The position numbers were made by a program, and so were the translations under genes. Of a stretch of 64,000 nucleotides of DNA, positions 1 to 8,082 are shown piece by piece. Numbering within the stretch: position 1 is the stretch's first letter; every line of letters begins with the position of its first letter. This DNA is from Pontibacillus yanchengensis (GTDB lineage: Bacteria; Bacillota; Bacilli; Bacillales; BH030062). Under the pieces are notes generated by a model. The model was not told where the DNA came from. It did no database searches and saw only the letters and a list, made by a program, of their open reading frames with translations. Location: assembly GCF_009856295.1 (NCBI RefSeq), contig NZ_WMEU01000005.1:248001-312000 (forward strand), written 5' to 3'.

Positions 1-7
1 GATTACG

Positions 8-352
8 ATGAAACCTACAGATATTCAAAATACGATTCGATGTGAAGTGAATGGTAAGATTACGGAAGAGGATCTAAAAAGCTTTGAAGAATTTTATCAA
101 ATGCATAAACCAGATCAAGGAAAAGTAAATTTCTTAATCGTATTAAATAACATGGAAGGATTTACATTTAAAGGCCTTATGGAAGACTTGAAGTTGGCAA
201 AGCATATGAAAGAGTTCAATAAATTTGCTATCGTAAGTGATGAGAAATGGGTTGAGGCAAGTACAGAACTAGAAGACTTGTTACCAGGAGTCGATGTAGA
301 ACACTTTAGTCATAACGAAGAAGAAAAAGCTAAAGAGTATTTGGCTGCTTAA
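8..352 (+). CDS. STAS/SEC14 (SpoIIAA-like) domain protein, possibly 5'-partial
   Basis: A 114-residue soluble alpha/beta protein with no signal peptide or membrane segment. The pattern of an N-terminal strand, 'GKITEEDLKSFEE' helix, 'FLIVLNNMEGF' strand and 'FAIVSDEKWVE' strand matches the SpoIIAA-like (PF11964-type) family of small STAS/SEC14-fold proteins; the function of these proteins is not established. The first ATG lies 7 bases from the window edge, no ribosome site can be seen, and the frame stays open upstream, so the true start may lie outside. A strong terminator follows directly. Family call is moderately sure; role unknown. Confidence 0.6.
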   Translation: MKPTDIQNTIRCEVNGKITEEDLKSFEEFYQMHKPDQGKVNFLIVLNNMEGFTFKGLMEDLKLAKHMKEFNKFAIVSDEKWVEASTELEDLLPGVDVEHFSHNEEEKAKEYLAA

Positions 353-367
353 AAGAATAGTTATGTA

Positions 368-396
368 AAGAGCTTGGATTTCCAAGCTCTTTTTTA
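368..396 (+). terminator. Rho-independent terminator
   Basis: An 11-bp perfect stem (AAGAGCTTGGA / TCCAAGCTCTT) with a 2-nt loop and a T run, 16 bases after the STAS-like gene. Confidence 0.85.
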
Positions 397-456
397 ATGT
401 ATAGCGTACTATAAAATTCACCGCGTGTGTATAACTAAAAAAAGTGATGTGGCCAC

Positions 457-669
457 GTCCAGCTCCAGCGCCCAGCGACTAGTGTGCTTCCCTCACCTCT
501 GTACGATAAGTCAACATCGAATCACGCATGTTTTCGTGTTTCCTTTATCTCCTACGGAATCAGGTGAAGTTCGATTAAGATCGCTGCATCACGCAGCAAC
601 ATCGAACCAACCCACGTCGTGTGGGCCGCAGCATATACGTCGCTAAACGGGCGCTTTCGCTTTTGTTCT
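457..669 (+). repeat. Dispersed structured repeat, full-length copy 1
   Basis: About 210 bp opening with GTCCAGCTCCAGCGCCCAGC and closing with GTCGCTAAACGGGCGC then CGCTTTTGTTC. The two ends are complementary (GCGCCC...AGCGAC with GTCGCT...GGGCGC), and the centre holds a hairpin (TTCGAT ... GCTGC-ATCAC-GCAGC ... ATCGAA). Close relatives occur at 10051-10274, 33481-33706 and 52671-52882, with shorter versions elsewhere. No protein is supported in it. It accounts for most of the gene-free stretch 353-678. Confidence 0.8.
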
Positions 670-678
670 GAAAATATA

Positions 679-864
679 TTATTTGCCCACTAACGCCATG
701 ATTCCTTTATATAGTAAGAATAGGGAAAAAACTAAAATAGCTAAAATGCCGATGATATTTTTTACTGGTTCTAAACTTGCTAAAAACGTATCAGCTAAAG
801 AAACATTAATTAATGCAAAGCCGGCCAATATACATGCAACCATTAATAATATAAATCGATCCAT
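679..864 (-). CDS. Small two-helix membrane protein of unknown function
   Basis: A 61-residue hydrophobic protein with two predicted membrane helices (about residues 4-24 and 38-58) separated by a short polar loop. The ATG at 864 is preferred over the GTG at 873 because the ribosome site AAAAGGAGGTG overlaps that GTG and sits 6 nt from the ATG. I do not recognise the family. It stands alone between a dispersed repeat and an AraC-type regulator read the other way. Confidence 0.6.
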   Translation of the reverse strand: MDRFILLMVACILAGFALINVSLADTFLASLEPVKNIIGILAILVFSLFLLYKGIMALVGK

Positions 865-1002
865 TCTGGTCACCTCCTTTTTATTAGTGTATGTGTGATT
901 GTATTAACCAATTGTATATTTTTTAGAATGAGTCTAAGTTACCTATCATAAAAAGGTTTTTATTAGAGGGATGTAATAGTAGATTGTAGAAAGTCATAAT
1001 TA

Positions 1003-1016
1003 ATCAAACGTTTGAT
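1003..1016. promoter_or_regulatory. 14-bp perfect palindrome, possible operator
   Basis: ATCAAAC-GTTTGAT is a perfect dyad in the 370-bp gap between the small membrane protein (minus) and the AraC-type gene (plus), so it could serve either. No promoter could be placed against it. Apart from this dyad I see nothing distinctive in 865-1234. Confidence 0.3.
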
Positions 1017-1234
1017 CAATCTTGGGGAAACCGAACAATGAAGCATAATGGTGGTACGTTCCTAGAGGGAATATCAATATTGAAGAAAGATACTAGTGAT
1101 ATAAAATGATGACTTTCTAGAGGAAAGGGATTGGTTTGTTTCAGGACTTTCAATTTACCTGGTCACTACAAAGCATAGAATGACAGGATTCCTTTCAAGC
1201 TAATTGATACTATAAATGTAAGGGAGGGAGCGAT

Positions 1235-2095
1235 ATGGCGTGGGTAGAATCTATGCAGAAGGCAATTGATTATATGGAAGAGAATTTACTAGATGATATA
1301 TCGATGGAGCGTGTGGCAAAAGAGGCTTGTACATCGGTGTTTCATTTTCAGCGTATGTTTACGATCTTAACGGATATGTCTGTTGGCGAGTATGTAAGGC
1401 GTCGACGTTTAACGCTGGCAGCACATGAAATATCCCGAGCTGATAGTAAAATTATTGATATCGCCTACAAATATGGCTACGACACTCCTGAGTCTTTTTC
1501 GAAGGCTTTTCGAAAGCAACATGGTATTACCCCAAGAGAAACACGAACCTTTACGGGAAAGATGCAATCTTATAATCGCCTGATCATTCAGGTGAATGTG
1601 AAAGGGGCAGAGCCAATGCAATATGAAATGGTAGAGAAAGATGCGTTTCAAATCGTGGGGACGAAGCGAGCGGTTTCTTGTGTCGGTGGTCAGAATCATA
1701 TGGAAATTCCAAAAATGTGGGATGAAGTGAACGCAGAAGGAACGGACAATGAGTTGTTTCAGTTGAATGATGGGGAGGTAAAAGGTGTACTTGGTGTTTG
1801 TATTGATAAGAGTTATGAAAAGCCAAATTACATTGATTATTGGATTGCCACAGCACATGAAGGGGATGTGCCTGAAGGTTTTGTAGCACGTGAAATTCCT
1901 GCTTCGAAATGGGCTGTGTTTGAAGTTCATGGTCCGATGCCAGACGCTATGCAAAAGGTATGGAAGCAAATTATTTCGGAATGGTTTCCATCTAGTGGGT
2001 ATCAATATGCAGGTACTCCTGATTTAGAAGTATATTTGGATGAAGACCCAGGAAGTCTTGACCTTTATTCTGAAATCTGGATACCAGTTAAATAG
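1235..2095 (+). CDS. AraC-family regulator with GyrI-like effector domain
   Basis: A 286-residue transcription factor. Residues about 8-105 form a double helix-turn-helix of AraC/XylS type ('ISMERVAKEACTSVFHFQRMF' region and the conserved 'IIDIAYKYGYDTPESFSKAFRKQHGITP' region). Residues about 128-286 match the GyrI-like small-molecule-binding domain found in Rob and many multidrug-sensing regulators. The order DNA-binding domain first, GyrI-like domain second, is the usual one. AGGGAGGGAG precedes the ATG. No obvious target operon adjoins it, so the ligand and regulon cannot be told from this window. Confidence 0.85.
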   Translation: MAWVESMQKAIDYMEENLLDDISMERVAKEACTSVFHFQRMFTILTDMSVGEYVRRRRLTLAAHEISRADSKIIDIAYKYGYDTPESFSKAFRKQHGITPRETRTFTGKMQSYNRLIIQVNVKGAEPMQYEMVEKDAFQIVGTKRAVSCVGGQNHMEIPKMWDEVNAEGTDNELFQLNDGEVKGVLGVCIDKSYEKPNYIDYWIATAHEGDVPEGFVAREIPASKWAVFEVHGPMPDAMQKVWKQIISEWFPSSGYQYAGTPDLEVYLDEDPGSLDLYSEIWIPVK

Positions 2096-2267
2096 AAATG
2101 ATATGACTAGAGTGCGGTGGAGTTTATTACTTCACTGCTTTCTTTATACTTATCTATTATACATCTCTGACGGAAGGGAGGGGTCCAAGCATGACGCTTG
2201 TATGTTCATTGGATTTTCTGTGGAGCATAACACTATTCCGAATTTCATATTATCCTTGCCATGTAGT

Positions 2268-2303
2268 GAAGTAGCTTAGTAATCTAAGCTACTTCTTTTT
2301 AAA
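2268..2303 (+). terminator. Rho-independent terminator
   Basis: A perfect 12-bp stem (GAAGTAGCTTAG / CTAAGCTACTTC) with a TAAT loop followed by TTTTT, about 170 bases after the AraC-type gene. The rest of 2096-2435 shows no supported gene. Confidence 0.8.
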
Positions 2304-2388
2304 AAAAGAGTTTTACTTATACATATATGAAATCTTCTTATGTTTAATAAGAGATAAAATATTTTGTTAATCTCATTAATATTCTATG

Positions 2389-2398
2389 TACTATAGTA
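2389..2398. promoter_or_regulatory. Palindrome upstream of padR-type gene, possible autoregulatory site
   Basis: TACTATAGTA is a perfect 10-bp dyad 38 bases before the PadR-type start and contains a -10-like TATAGT. PadR-family repressors often bind dyads over their own promoter; this assignment is inference only. Confidence 0.25.
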
Positions 2399-2435
2399 TG
2401 TGTCGCACAGTATATTAGTTATAGGAGTTGATAAG

Positions 2436-2798
2436 ATGAGCGATACCAATGAACTAGTGAATAAACTAATGCAAGAAGTGCGTAGGGGAACGATTACGAT
2501 TGGTGTACTAAGCCTTCTGAAAGAGCCTCAATATGGGTATTCACTCGTTACAATGTTGAAAGGTAAAGGAGTTGAGGTAGAACCAGGCACTCTTTATCCG
2601 TTGCTTCGAAGGTTAGAGAAGCAAGGGATTTTAGAAAGTGAATGGGATACCAATGAAAGTCGGCCGCGAAAATATTATTTCCTTAATACAAAAGGTGAGG
2701 AAGTGTATAACATGCTATGTGAAGAGTGGAAAAAAATCGTAACAAGCATGGATGGATTAATTGGATATGGAGGAGGTGATAGAAATGGAAATGGTTGA
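2436..2798 (+). CDS. PadR-family transcriptional regulator
   Basis: A 120-residue winged-helix protein. The diagnostic PadR stretch is present: 'LLKEPQYGYSLVTML' (helix 2), 'VEPGTLYPLLRRLEKQGIL' (recognition helix and wing start) and 'RPRKYYFLNTKGEE'. The ATG at 2436 has AGGAG 13 bases upstream and is preferred to a GTG 36 bases earlier without a ribosome site. Its end overlaps the next gene by 14 bp, so the two are translationally coupled. PadR plus HAAS-domain membrane protein is a common pair in Firmicutes, where the regulator controls its membrane partner. Confidence 0.88.
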   Translation: MSDTNELVNKLMQEVRRGTITIGVLSLLKEPQYGYSLVTMLKGKGVEVEPGTLYPLLRRLEKQGILESEWDTNESRPRKYYFLNTKGEEVYNMLCEEWKKIVTSMDGLIGYGGGDRNGNG

Positions 2799-3792
2799 AC
2801 GATATATATACGCAGTAACGCAACGATTGCCTGAAAACCAGAGAGAAGATATTGCTGAAGAATTACGTGGAATAATCGAGGATATGTTAGAGGCTCATTT
2901 TGGTTCTCAAAATTATACAGAAGAGCAAGTACATCACGTTCTTTTGGAACTTGGAAATCCTAATGAACTAGCCGAGCAATATAGAGGTTCCAAGCGCTAC
3001 CTTATTGGTCCAGATCTATTTCCATCCTTTATCTTTATACTTAAAATCGTATCTCTCGCTATTATGACGGCAATGAGTATCGTTTTCGTAATCGAAACCA
3101 TTATCGAACCTAGTGCTGTTATAGGGAACTTTATAAGCATGGTTACTTCCTTAATTAGTGCTGCTGCTCAAGCTTTTGCTTGGATTACAATCGGATTTGC
3201 GATAGCGGACTACAAAGGGATTGTTCCCGATGATTTGAAAAAGAACACTACAAGAGAGTGGACGCCAACAGACCTTCCGGAAATTCCTGACCGCAAAAAA
3301 CAGATTAAACGAGCAGACGCAATCATCGGGATCATTTTCTCTGTTGTTGCTATAGTGTTTGTGACATTTTCCAACGAGTTAATTGGGGTTCCGATTTTTA
3401 GAAATGATGAGCTAATGGGAATCATCCCAGTTCTGAATGTAGAATCATTTAATAGTCTATTACCTTTTATTTATACCATCGTGGCCATAAGTATAGGGAA
3501 GGAATGTTTAAAGCTAATCTATGGGAAATGGACAAAACAACTAGCCCTTTTAACTATGATCATTAATGTTGTGACGTTAATTTTGGTTGCATTGTTGTTT
3601 ACCGATCAAGTTGTTTGGAACCCTGGTTTCATGAGTGAATTTGTAGAACTTGGTGGTGTGAGCTCACAAGATGAACTGTATGCGCTGATTAAGCAAGTTT
3701 GGGAGCAAGCAACGTTTTGGACTGTCATAGGTTTTGTAGTTGTTACAATCATTGATACGGTTGTAGCTTTTTATAAGGCGTATCGAAAATAA
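2785..3792 (+). CDS. HAAS-domain multi-spanning membrane protein
   Basis: A 335-residue protein with a soluble N-terminal helical domain (about residues 1-75: 'VERYIYAVTQRLPENQREDIAEELRG' region, typical of the HAAS / permease-prefix domain that follows PadR genes) and then roughly six or seven hydrophobic helices. The first membrane helix starts near 'IFILKIVSLAIMTAMS'. Start at 2785 is chosen because GGAGGAGGTGAT ends 4-5 bases before it. The partner regulator is encoded immediately upstream with overlapping reading frames. Transported substrate or signal unknown. Confidence 0.75.
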   Translation: MEMVERYIYAVTQRLPENQREDIAEELRGIIEDMLEAHFGSQNYTEEQVHHVLLELGNPNELAEQYRGSKRYLIGPDLFPSFIFILKIVSLAIMTAMSIVFVIETIIEPSAVIGNFISMVTSLISAAAQAFAWITIGFAIADYKGIVPDDLKKNTTREWTPTDLPEIPDRKKQIKRADAIIGIIFSVVAIVFVTFSNELIGVPIFRNDELMGIIPVLNVESFNSLLPFIYTIVAISIGKECLKLIYGKWTKQLALLTMIINVVTLILVALLFTDQVVWNPGFMSEFVELGGVSSQDELYALIKQVWEQATFWTVIGFVVVTIIDTVVAFYKAYRK

Positions 3793-3799
3793 ACATGCA

Positions 3800-3832
3800 A
3801 AAACCAGTGAGTTTTTGGTCTCACTGGCGTTT
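3800..3832. terminator. Bidirectional terminator between convergent genes
   Basis: CCAGTGAG / CTCACTGG 8-bp stem flanked by A-rich and T-rich tails, between the HAAS protein gene (plus) and the L,D-transpeptidase gene (minus). Confidence 0.6.
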
Positions 3833-4946
3833 ACATATGCCATCTATACACTTTATCTGGCGCTTCTTCTTTGGTGGTATCAGACGATGTTGGGAAAGGT
3901 GGAAGTCCATCTATAAACTGAGCTGGAGGGGGAGAACCTTCCTTTACGATAAAGGGGGTGCCTTTTGAAACATAAGGATACAGCGTTTCGATATCTTCGT
4001 TAGACATCCTTATGCATCCAGCACTTTTATATTTTCCAATCGAATCAGGGTCATTAGTACCATGAATGGCATAGTTTTGTTCCAAAGCAAGTCCCCTTGT
4101 TCCAAATACTCCATTCCCTCCGTTTGGATTCGTGACACGTTCAGAAATCTCGCTTGTGATAAAAGGTAGGCCGTCCCCGCTTCCGACAAGATAAGAGGCA
4201 AGGATTGTACCATCTTCCGTTCCGAGGGCTAGTTGATTTACTTCTGGATAAAAGAACATAGCTAACGTTGGAATCTCTTGTATAGGTAGGGAAGAATGAC
4301 TAGGTATATCTATAGAATACCCACTACTGGTTTTTGTATAGATTAATTCAGAGGGGATAGTAGTTAAGTAATTAGATGGAGGAGCAGCAGTAAGCTTTTC
4401 TGGTGAAAAGGGTGGCCCCTGTTCAGCCTCTGTATAAGATGTGATTGCAGTTTTCATGACCATAAGAAACAAGTCTTCCTCCGTATAAGATGGTGTTTCT
4501 GTAACAATTGGAGGACCTTGGTTGTGGAAGAATGTTTCTTCTGTCTTATAATAATGATGTTCCACGTTGGCCTGATGGATATATTTATCATTTGTAATAA
4601 TCGTACGGAATAGTAGGAATAAAGTAAGTAGCATTAATATAGAAGCAATTAAAAATAACCAAATCAAACTTTTAGGTGTAGAAGGTGCAGATGGAGCTAC
4701 GTTTTTTATAGGTTTTTTGATGTGCTGAAGATCAACTTTAGCCTCATAGTGATTCAAAGAAGCGGCTTTTAGTAGGCGATGTTTATACCTTTTGTTATCC
4801 CCTGTTACTTTCGCTTGTTGGGCATACTCGTACCACTTTTCAGCATCATAAGGGTTATAGTGCAGATACTTGCGTAAAAATCCATGATCATGCTTGGATA
4901 GGAATACATTAGGCTTCACCTCTACTAATATATCTGAATCCTTCAA
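3831..4946 (-). CDS. Membrane-anchored L,D-transpeptidase (YkuD domain)
   Basis: A 371-residue protein: cytoplasmic N-terminal region of about 100 residues, one membrane helix ('LIWLFLIASILMLLTLFLL'), and an extracellular C-terminal YkuD catalytic domain over the last third. The active-site signature is intact: HGTNDPDSIGKYKSAGCIRM with catalytic Cys. Such enzymes form 3-3 peptidoglycan cross-links or remodel cortex; B. subtilis relatives act in spore or cell-wall peptidoglycan. I chose the TTG at 4946, 6 nt after AGGGGGAG, over an ATG at 5021 lacking a good ribosome site. The long cytoplasmic N-terminus is unusual for the family. Confidence 0.85.
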   Translation of the reverse strand: MKDSDILVEVKPNVFLSKHDHGFLRKYLHYNPYDAEKWYEYAQQAKVTGDNKRYKHRLLKAASLNHYEAKVDLQHIKKPIKNVAPSAPSTPKSLIWLFLIASILMLLTLFLLFRTIITNDKYIHQANVEHHYYKTEETFFHNQGPPIVTETPSYTEEDLFLMVMKTAITSYTEAEQGPPFSPEKLTAAPPSNYLTTIPSELIYTKTSSGYSIDIPSHSSLPIQEIPTLAMFFYPEVNQLALGTEDGTILASYLVGSGDGLPFITSEISERVTNPNGGNGVFGTRGLALEQNYAIHGTNDPDSIGKYKSAGCIRMSNEDIETLYPYVSKGTPFIVKEGSPPPAQFIDGLPPFPTSSDTTKEEAPDKVYRWHM

Positions 4947-5066
4947 GAAGAACTCCCCCTCACGTACGTTCGTTATAAAGAACTTGAATTTATTTTTAGT
5001 ATAGGTCAAAATATGAAACAATGCAATAGATTAAGGAGAGTTCTGTTCTTAATAAAAAACTGAATG

Positions 5067-5645
5067 TTAACTTATTTTCTTTTTGTCATAGTAATCTTGA
5101 TAAAATAAATAACTCACACCATCCTGCCACAAATTTTCAAAAGCTTCGCTTAATGATAAAGCAAATGTTTTATTCGTTATCTTCATAAGTAACTCATCAT
5201 TTTTTCGGTCAGCATTATAAGTGAAGTTATAGGACCCAGCTAAGACATTAGTTTTGTCTGCAATCAACATTTTGATATGCATAGTACCATCATGCGTGTT
5301 CGTTCTAATAGCAATTCCGTGGTCAGACATCTCTTTTATATTTTTGTATTGGGCGTCAAAGGTTTTTAGCTGTTCTCTATCGGTAAAGACACGAACCGTA
5401 ACGCCCCGTTTTGCAGCCTGGCATAGTTCCTTAGCTATATTTTTATCTGAAAAGAGGAATATAGCCACATCAATAGTTCGTGAGGCATTTTGAATGATCT
5501 GAATAATTTGTTGTTTAGGAGCGCGGTTGGACTTGGATAAAAAGAAATCTAGGGAATAGGTTTCCTTGTGTTTCTTTTTGCCAACTACATACCCAATATA
5601 GGAACCTGCTAACAAAGAACATCCTGCGGTAAACAGTAATTCCAT
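5067..5645 (-). CDS. Membrane-anchored phospholipase D-like protein (single HKD motif)
   Basis: A 192-residue protein with an N-terminal hydrophobic anchor (residues about 2-22) followed by one PLD-superfamily domain. The HKD motif is complete: H-I-K-M-L-I-A-D-K followed by 'VLAGSYNFTYNAD'. Single-HKD proteins of this size (Nuc-type endonucleases and relatives) dimerise to build the active site, cutting phosphodiester bonds in nucleic acid or lipid. Start ATG 5645 follows AAGGAGGT by 7 nt. The gene follows the L,D-transpeptidase gene in order but reads the same way from upstream, so co-transcription is possible. Substrate unknown. Confidence 0.8.
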   Translation of the reverse strand: MELLFTAGCSLLAGSYIGYVVGKKKHKETYSLDFFLSKSNRAPKQQIIQIIQNASRTIDVAIFLFSDKNIAKELCQAAKRGVTVRVFTDREQLKTFDAQYKNIKEMSDHGIAIRTNTHDGTMHIKMLIADKTNVLAGSYNFTYNADRKNDELLMKITNKTFALSLSEAFENLWQDGVSYLFYQDYYDKKKIS

Positions 5646-5836
5646 TGTCACACCTCCTTACACAATCTTTATGTTTTAACCTATTTGTCCTATACAGTTT
5701 TTTGTAAGAGGGGAGAGGGTAAATAAAGAAAGATTAATTGTTTGACTTATTGTACTGTAGTATAGTAATTTATTATAAGAATTCCGATAAAAATTATAGG
5801 AATTATTGTGATGAAGATTAAAAAGGAGGGGAATAC

Positions 5837-7066
5837 ATGAAAAAACTTTGGGCATCGTACCTTAATGCATCGCTCATATTAAAAATTACAATAGCACTTA
5901 TTCTTGGTATTATCGTTGGGTTGATTTTAGGAGAGCAAGCGACCGTGTTTGCACCATTGGGCGACCTATTGATGCGGTTACTACAGTTTATCATCATTCC
6001 GCTTATTTTATTTACCTTGATTGTGGGAATCAATCAGACGAAGTTAGGTAATCTAGGAAGAATGGGTGGAAAGATATTTCTTTACTATGTAGTAACATCT
6101 GCATTAGCTATTACTGTAGGATTAGCGGTAGCTAATGTCTTCGATCCAGGTACAGGAATCACACAACCTCCAGAAGAGGAAATTGAGGCCAATGAACACC
6201 CAGGTATAGCAAGCGTATTACTCAACATTGTACCTAAGAACATCGTAACAGCCTTTGGTGATATGAACCTTCTAGGTATCATCTTCACAGCATTTGTCTT
6301 TGGAATTGCCATCGCAGCATTGAGAAGCTCAGAAGAGCATGCTGATTTAGGCGAGCATGTATATAAAGTAGTAAATGGGTTAAATGAAGCAACATTTAAA
6401 ATCATGAACGCGATACTTCAATATGTACCAATTGGGATTTTTGCGATTATTGCTGGTACAATAGGTCAACAAGGCATGGATACCATTTTATCTCTTGGAA
6501 ATATGGTGTTCGTGCTGTATATCGCTTTGATTGTGCAAGTTGGTATTTACGTTCTTTTTATGCTTGCATTCAAGATGAAGCCAGGTGAGTTCTTCGCTCA
6601 AGCCCGTACGCCTATGATTACAGCCTTTGTAACACAGAGTAGTTCAGGTACATTGCCTGTAACACTAAATGCCGCGAATCGCCTCGGTTTATCAAAGAGT
6701 CTTTATGGCTTTAGCCTACCGCTAGGCGCTACGATAAACATGGACGGTGCTGCAATTCGTATCGCTGTCTCCGCAGTTTTTGCTGCGAACTACGCAGATA
6801 TTTCACTAGGATTTACGAGTATGTTATCGATTGTCATCGTTGGAACACTAGCTTCTATCGGTACAGCAGGTGTCCCTGGTGCTGGTATTGTCATGATTGC
6901 TACCGTGTTCTCTCAAGTTGGTCTTCCTATGGAAGCTGTAGCAATACTCACATCCATTGATGCACTAGTAGGCATGGGAGCTACCTCCTTGAATATTACA
7001 GGTGACCTTGTCGGAACATCTATTATTAATAAAACTGAAAAGAAGCATGAGCAGGTCTCTGCTTAG
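5837..7066 (+). CDS. DAACS-family dicarboxylate/amino-acid:cation symporter
   Basis: A 409-residue integral membrane protein of the Na+ or H+-coupled glutamate/aspartate/C4-dicarboxylate symporter family. Family landmarks: the hairpin-1 motif SSSGTLPVT near residue 270, NMDGAAI near 310, and GVPGAGIV in hairpin 2 near 350; eight transmembrane segments are expected. Length is normal. AAAAAGGAGGGG precedes the ATG and a strong terminator follows. Which substrate (glutamate, aspartate, succinate) is carried cannot be decided from motifs. The NMDG(T/S)-type position reads A here, which may alter substrate preference. Confidence 0.88.
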   Translation: MKKLWASYLNASLILKITIALILGIIVGLILGEQATVFAPLGDLLMRLLQFIIIPLILFTLIVGINQTKLGNLGRMGGKIFLYYVVTSALAITVGLAVANVFDPGTGITQPPEEEIEANEHPGIASVLLNIVPKNIVTAFGDMNLLGIIFTAFVFGIAIAALRSSEEHADLGEHVYKVVNGLNEATFKIMNAILQYVPIGIFAIIAGTIGQQGMDTILSLGNMVFVLYIALIVQVGIYVLFMLAFKMKPGEFFAQARTPMITAFVTQSSSGTLPVTLNAANRLGLSKSLYGFSLPLGATINMDGAAIRIAVSAVFAANYADISLGFTSMLSIVIVGTLASIGTAGVPGAGIVMIATVFSQVGLPMEAVAILTSIDALVGMGATSLNITGDLVGTSIINKTEKKHEQVSA

Positions 7067-7074
7067 GGATATAG

Positions 7075-7111
7075 AAAAGCGTAGGCGCCCGTTTAGCGAC
7101 GTACAAACTGC
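7075..7111 (-). repeat. Short fragment of the dispersed repeat
   Basis: AAAGCGTAGGCGCCCGTTTA then GCGACGTACAAACTGC equals the inverted end of the dispersed repeat (compare 52840-52880). Only the end is left. Confidence 0.6.
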
Positions 7112-7130
7112 TTACTTCTTTAACTGATAA

Positions 7131-7161
7131 CAAAATCCCCTTGGATACCAAGGGGATTTTG
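7131..7161. terminator. Bidirectional Rho-independent terminator
   Basis: A perfect 14-bp stem (CAAAATCCCCTTGG / CCAAGGGGATTTTG, loop ATA) between the convergent symporter and TetR genes. Confidence 0.9.
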
Positions 7162-7167
7162 TATTTA

Positions 7168-7764
7168 TTACTGATCTTTCACTACCATTTTTAATAAATG
7201 TTTGGCGTAGGAATTCGCGATTTCTTCAGCCGTTTGAGGACCATCTTCACTGTACCATTGTAGGGTCCAGTTTAAGGCCCCTAAAATGATAAACCGAACC
7301 ATTCGAATATCTATCGTTTCATCAAAAACGCCCTTCTCTATTCCTTCTTGTAAAATATCATCAAAATGATGAGCATAATCTTTTCGCTGTTGTAATGCCT
7401 CTTCTAAGTGCTCACCGCTGAAATTTTGATTAGGTTGGTCCATCATCAGAAACATTGATTTTTCACTTGTTGCCAGTAAGATATGAGATTCGACTGCTTG
7501 TTCTAGTTTTTTAATGGGATCTTTGTCACTGTTTACAACCTGTTCTATTTTTTCGAGACTTAAATCCATCACCATTTGATGGCATTGAAACAAAAGATCG
7601 TCTTTATTCTTGAAATAATAGTACATAGAGCCTTTTGTCATCAGAAGATTTGCTGCAACCTCTTCCATCGTAGTCCCTTGGAACCCTTTTTCTGCCAGAA
7701 CAGTAGCAGCAGACCTTAGGATATCTTGCTTTTTTTTCGCGATTTTTTTCTCTCGTAATGACAT
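7168..7764 (-). CDS. TetR/AcrR-family repressor of the adjacent acyl-CoA operon
   Basis: A 198-residue repressor. Residues 14-60 hold the TetR helix-turn-helix ('AATVLAEKGFQGTTMEEVA ... MTKGSMYYYFKNKDDLL'); the rest is a helical ligand domain. The ATG at 7764 lies 6 nt after AGGAGGA; a longer reading frame to 7848 has no ribosome site. It is divergent from the CoA-transferase/SDR/thiolase/acyl-CoA dehydrogenase operon, with a long dyad between them, so by analogy with FadR-type TetR regulators of Bacillus it probably represses that operon and is released by an acyl-CoA. The ligand is inferred, not shown. Confidence 0.85.
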   Translation of the reverse strand: MSLREKKIAKKKQDILRSAATVLAEKGFQGTTMEEVAANLLMTKGSMYYYFKNKDDLLFQCHQMVMDLSLEKIEQVVNSDKDPIKKLEQAVESHILLATSEKSMFLMMDQPNQNFSGEHLEEALQQRKDYAHHFDDILQEGIEKGVFDETIDIRMVRFIILGALNWTLQWYSEDGPQTAEEIANSYAKHLLKMVVKDQ

Positions 7765-7799
7765 GATGATTCCTCCTGGAATACATTCTATTTGTGGGT

Positions 7800-7886
7800 C
7801 GCTCCTATATTCAAAAAAAGCGCTCCAATTTTGAAATTCTCGCTCCAAAATTTAGAAAGTCGCTCCTATATTCAAAACCTCGCTCC
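7800..7886 (-). repeat. 20-bp-phased CGCTCC array (5 units)
   Basis: CGCTCC occurs at 7800, 7821, 7841, 7861 and 7881, spaced 21, 20, 20 and 20 bp, with A+T-rich filler that also partly repeats (TATATTCAAAA at two units). On the minus strand this is GGAGCG. Equivalent arrays lie at 19026-19090 and 63393-63500. It lies directly upstream of the TetR gene, inside its likely 5' leader. Confidence 0.75.
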
Positions 7887-7916
7887 AAAAAGGTGAAAAA
7901 TTTTCTAGCTTATTTC

Positions 7917-7952
7917 AGATAAACTAAATCATATACTAGATTTAGTTTATCT
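7917..7952. promoter_or_regulatory. TetR-type operator
   Basis: A perfect inverted repeat with 14-bp arms (AGATAAACTAAATC / GATTTAGTTTATCT) and an 8-bp spacer, midway between the divergent TetR gene and the acyl-CoA operon. Size and placement suit a TetR dimer pair controlling both promoters. Confidence 0.7.
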
Positions 7953-8019
7953 ATTTTTAAACAAAAAGTCAAAAAATAAATAGTTGTATAAAATTTAGAA
8001 AATTGTTATTATTTGTTTA

Positions 8020-8033
8020 TGAAAGCGTTATCT
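8020..8033 (+). promoter_or_regulatory. cre site (CcpA), perfect consensus
   Basis: TGAAAGCGTTATCT fits the cre consensus TGWAARCGYTWNCW at all 14 positions and lies 50 bases before the CoA-transferase gene, where CcpA would block transcription in the presence of glucose. Confidence 0.65.
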
Positions 8034-8082
8034 TTTATGGACGATTAGTTTTGTTTTTTATATTGGAAAGGGGATATGCTGC

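Noticed and set aside
425..646. Open frame of 73 residues
   Set aside because: Lies wholly within a dispersed repeat copy; other copies do not keep the frame.
1409..2005. 198-residue minus-strand frame
   Set aside because: Antisense to the well supported AraC-type gene, with no ribosome site or recognisable domain.
5740..5775. Promoter before the dicarboxylate symporter gene
   Set aside because: TTGACT is present but no -10 lies at 16-18 bp; not good enough to call.
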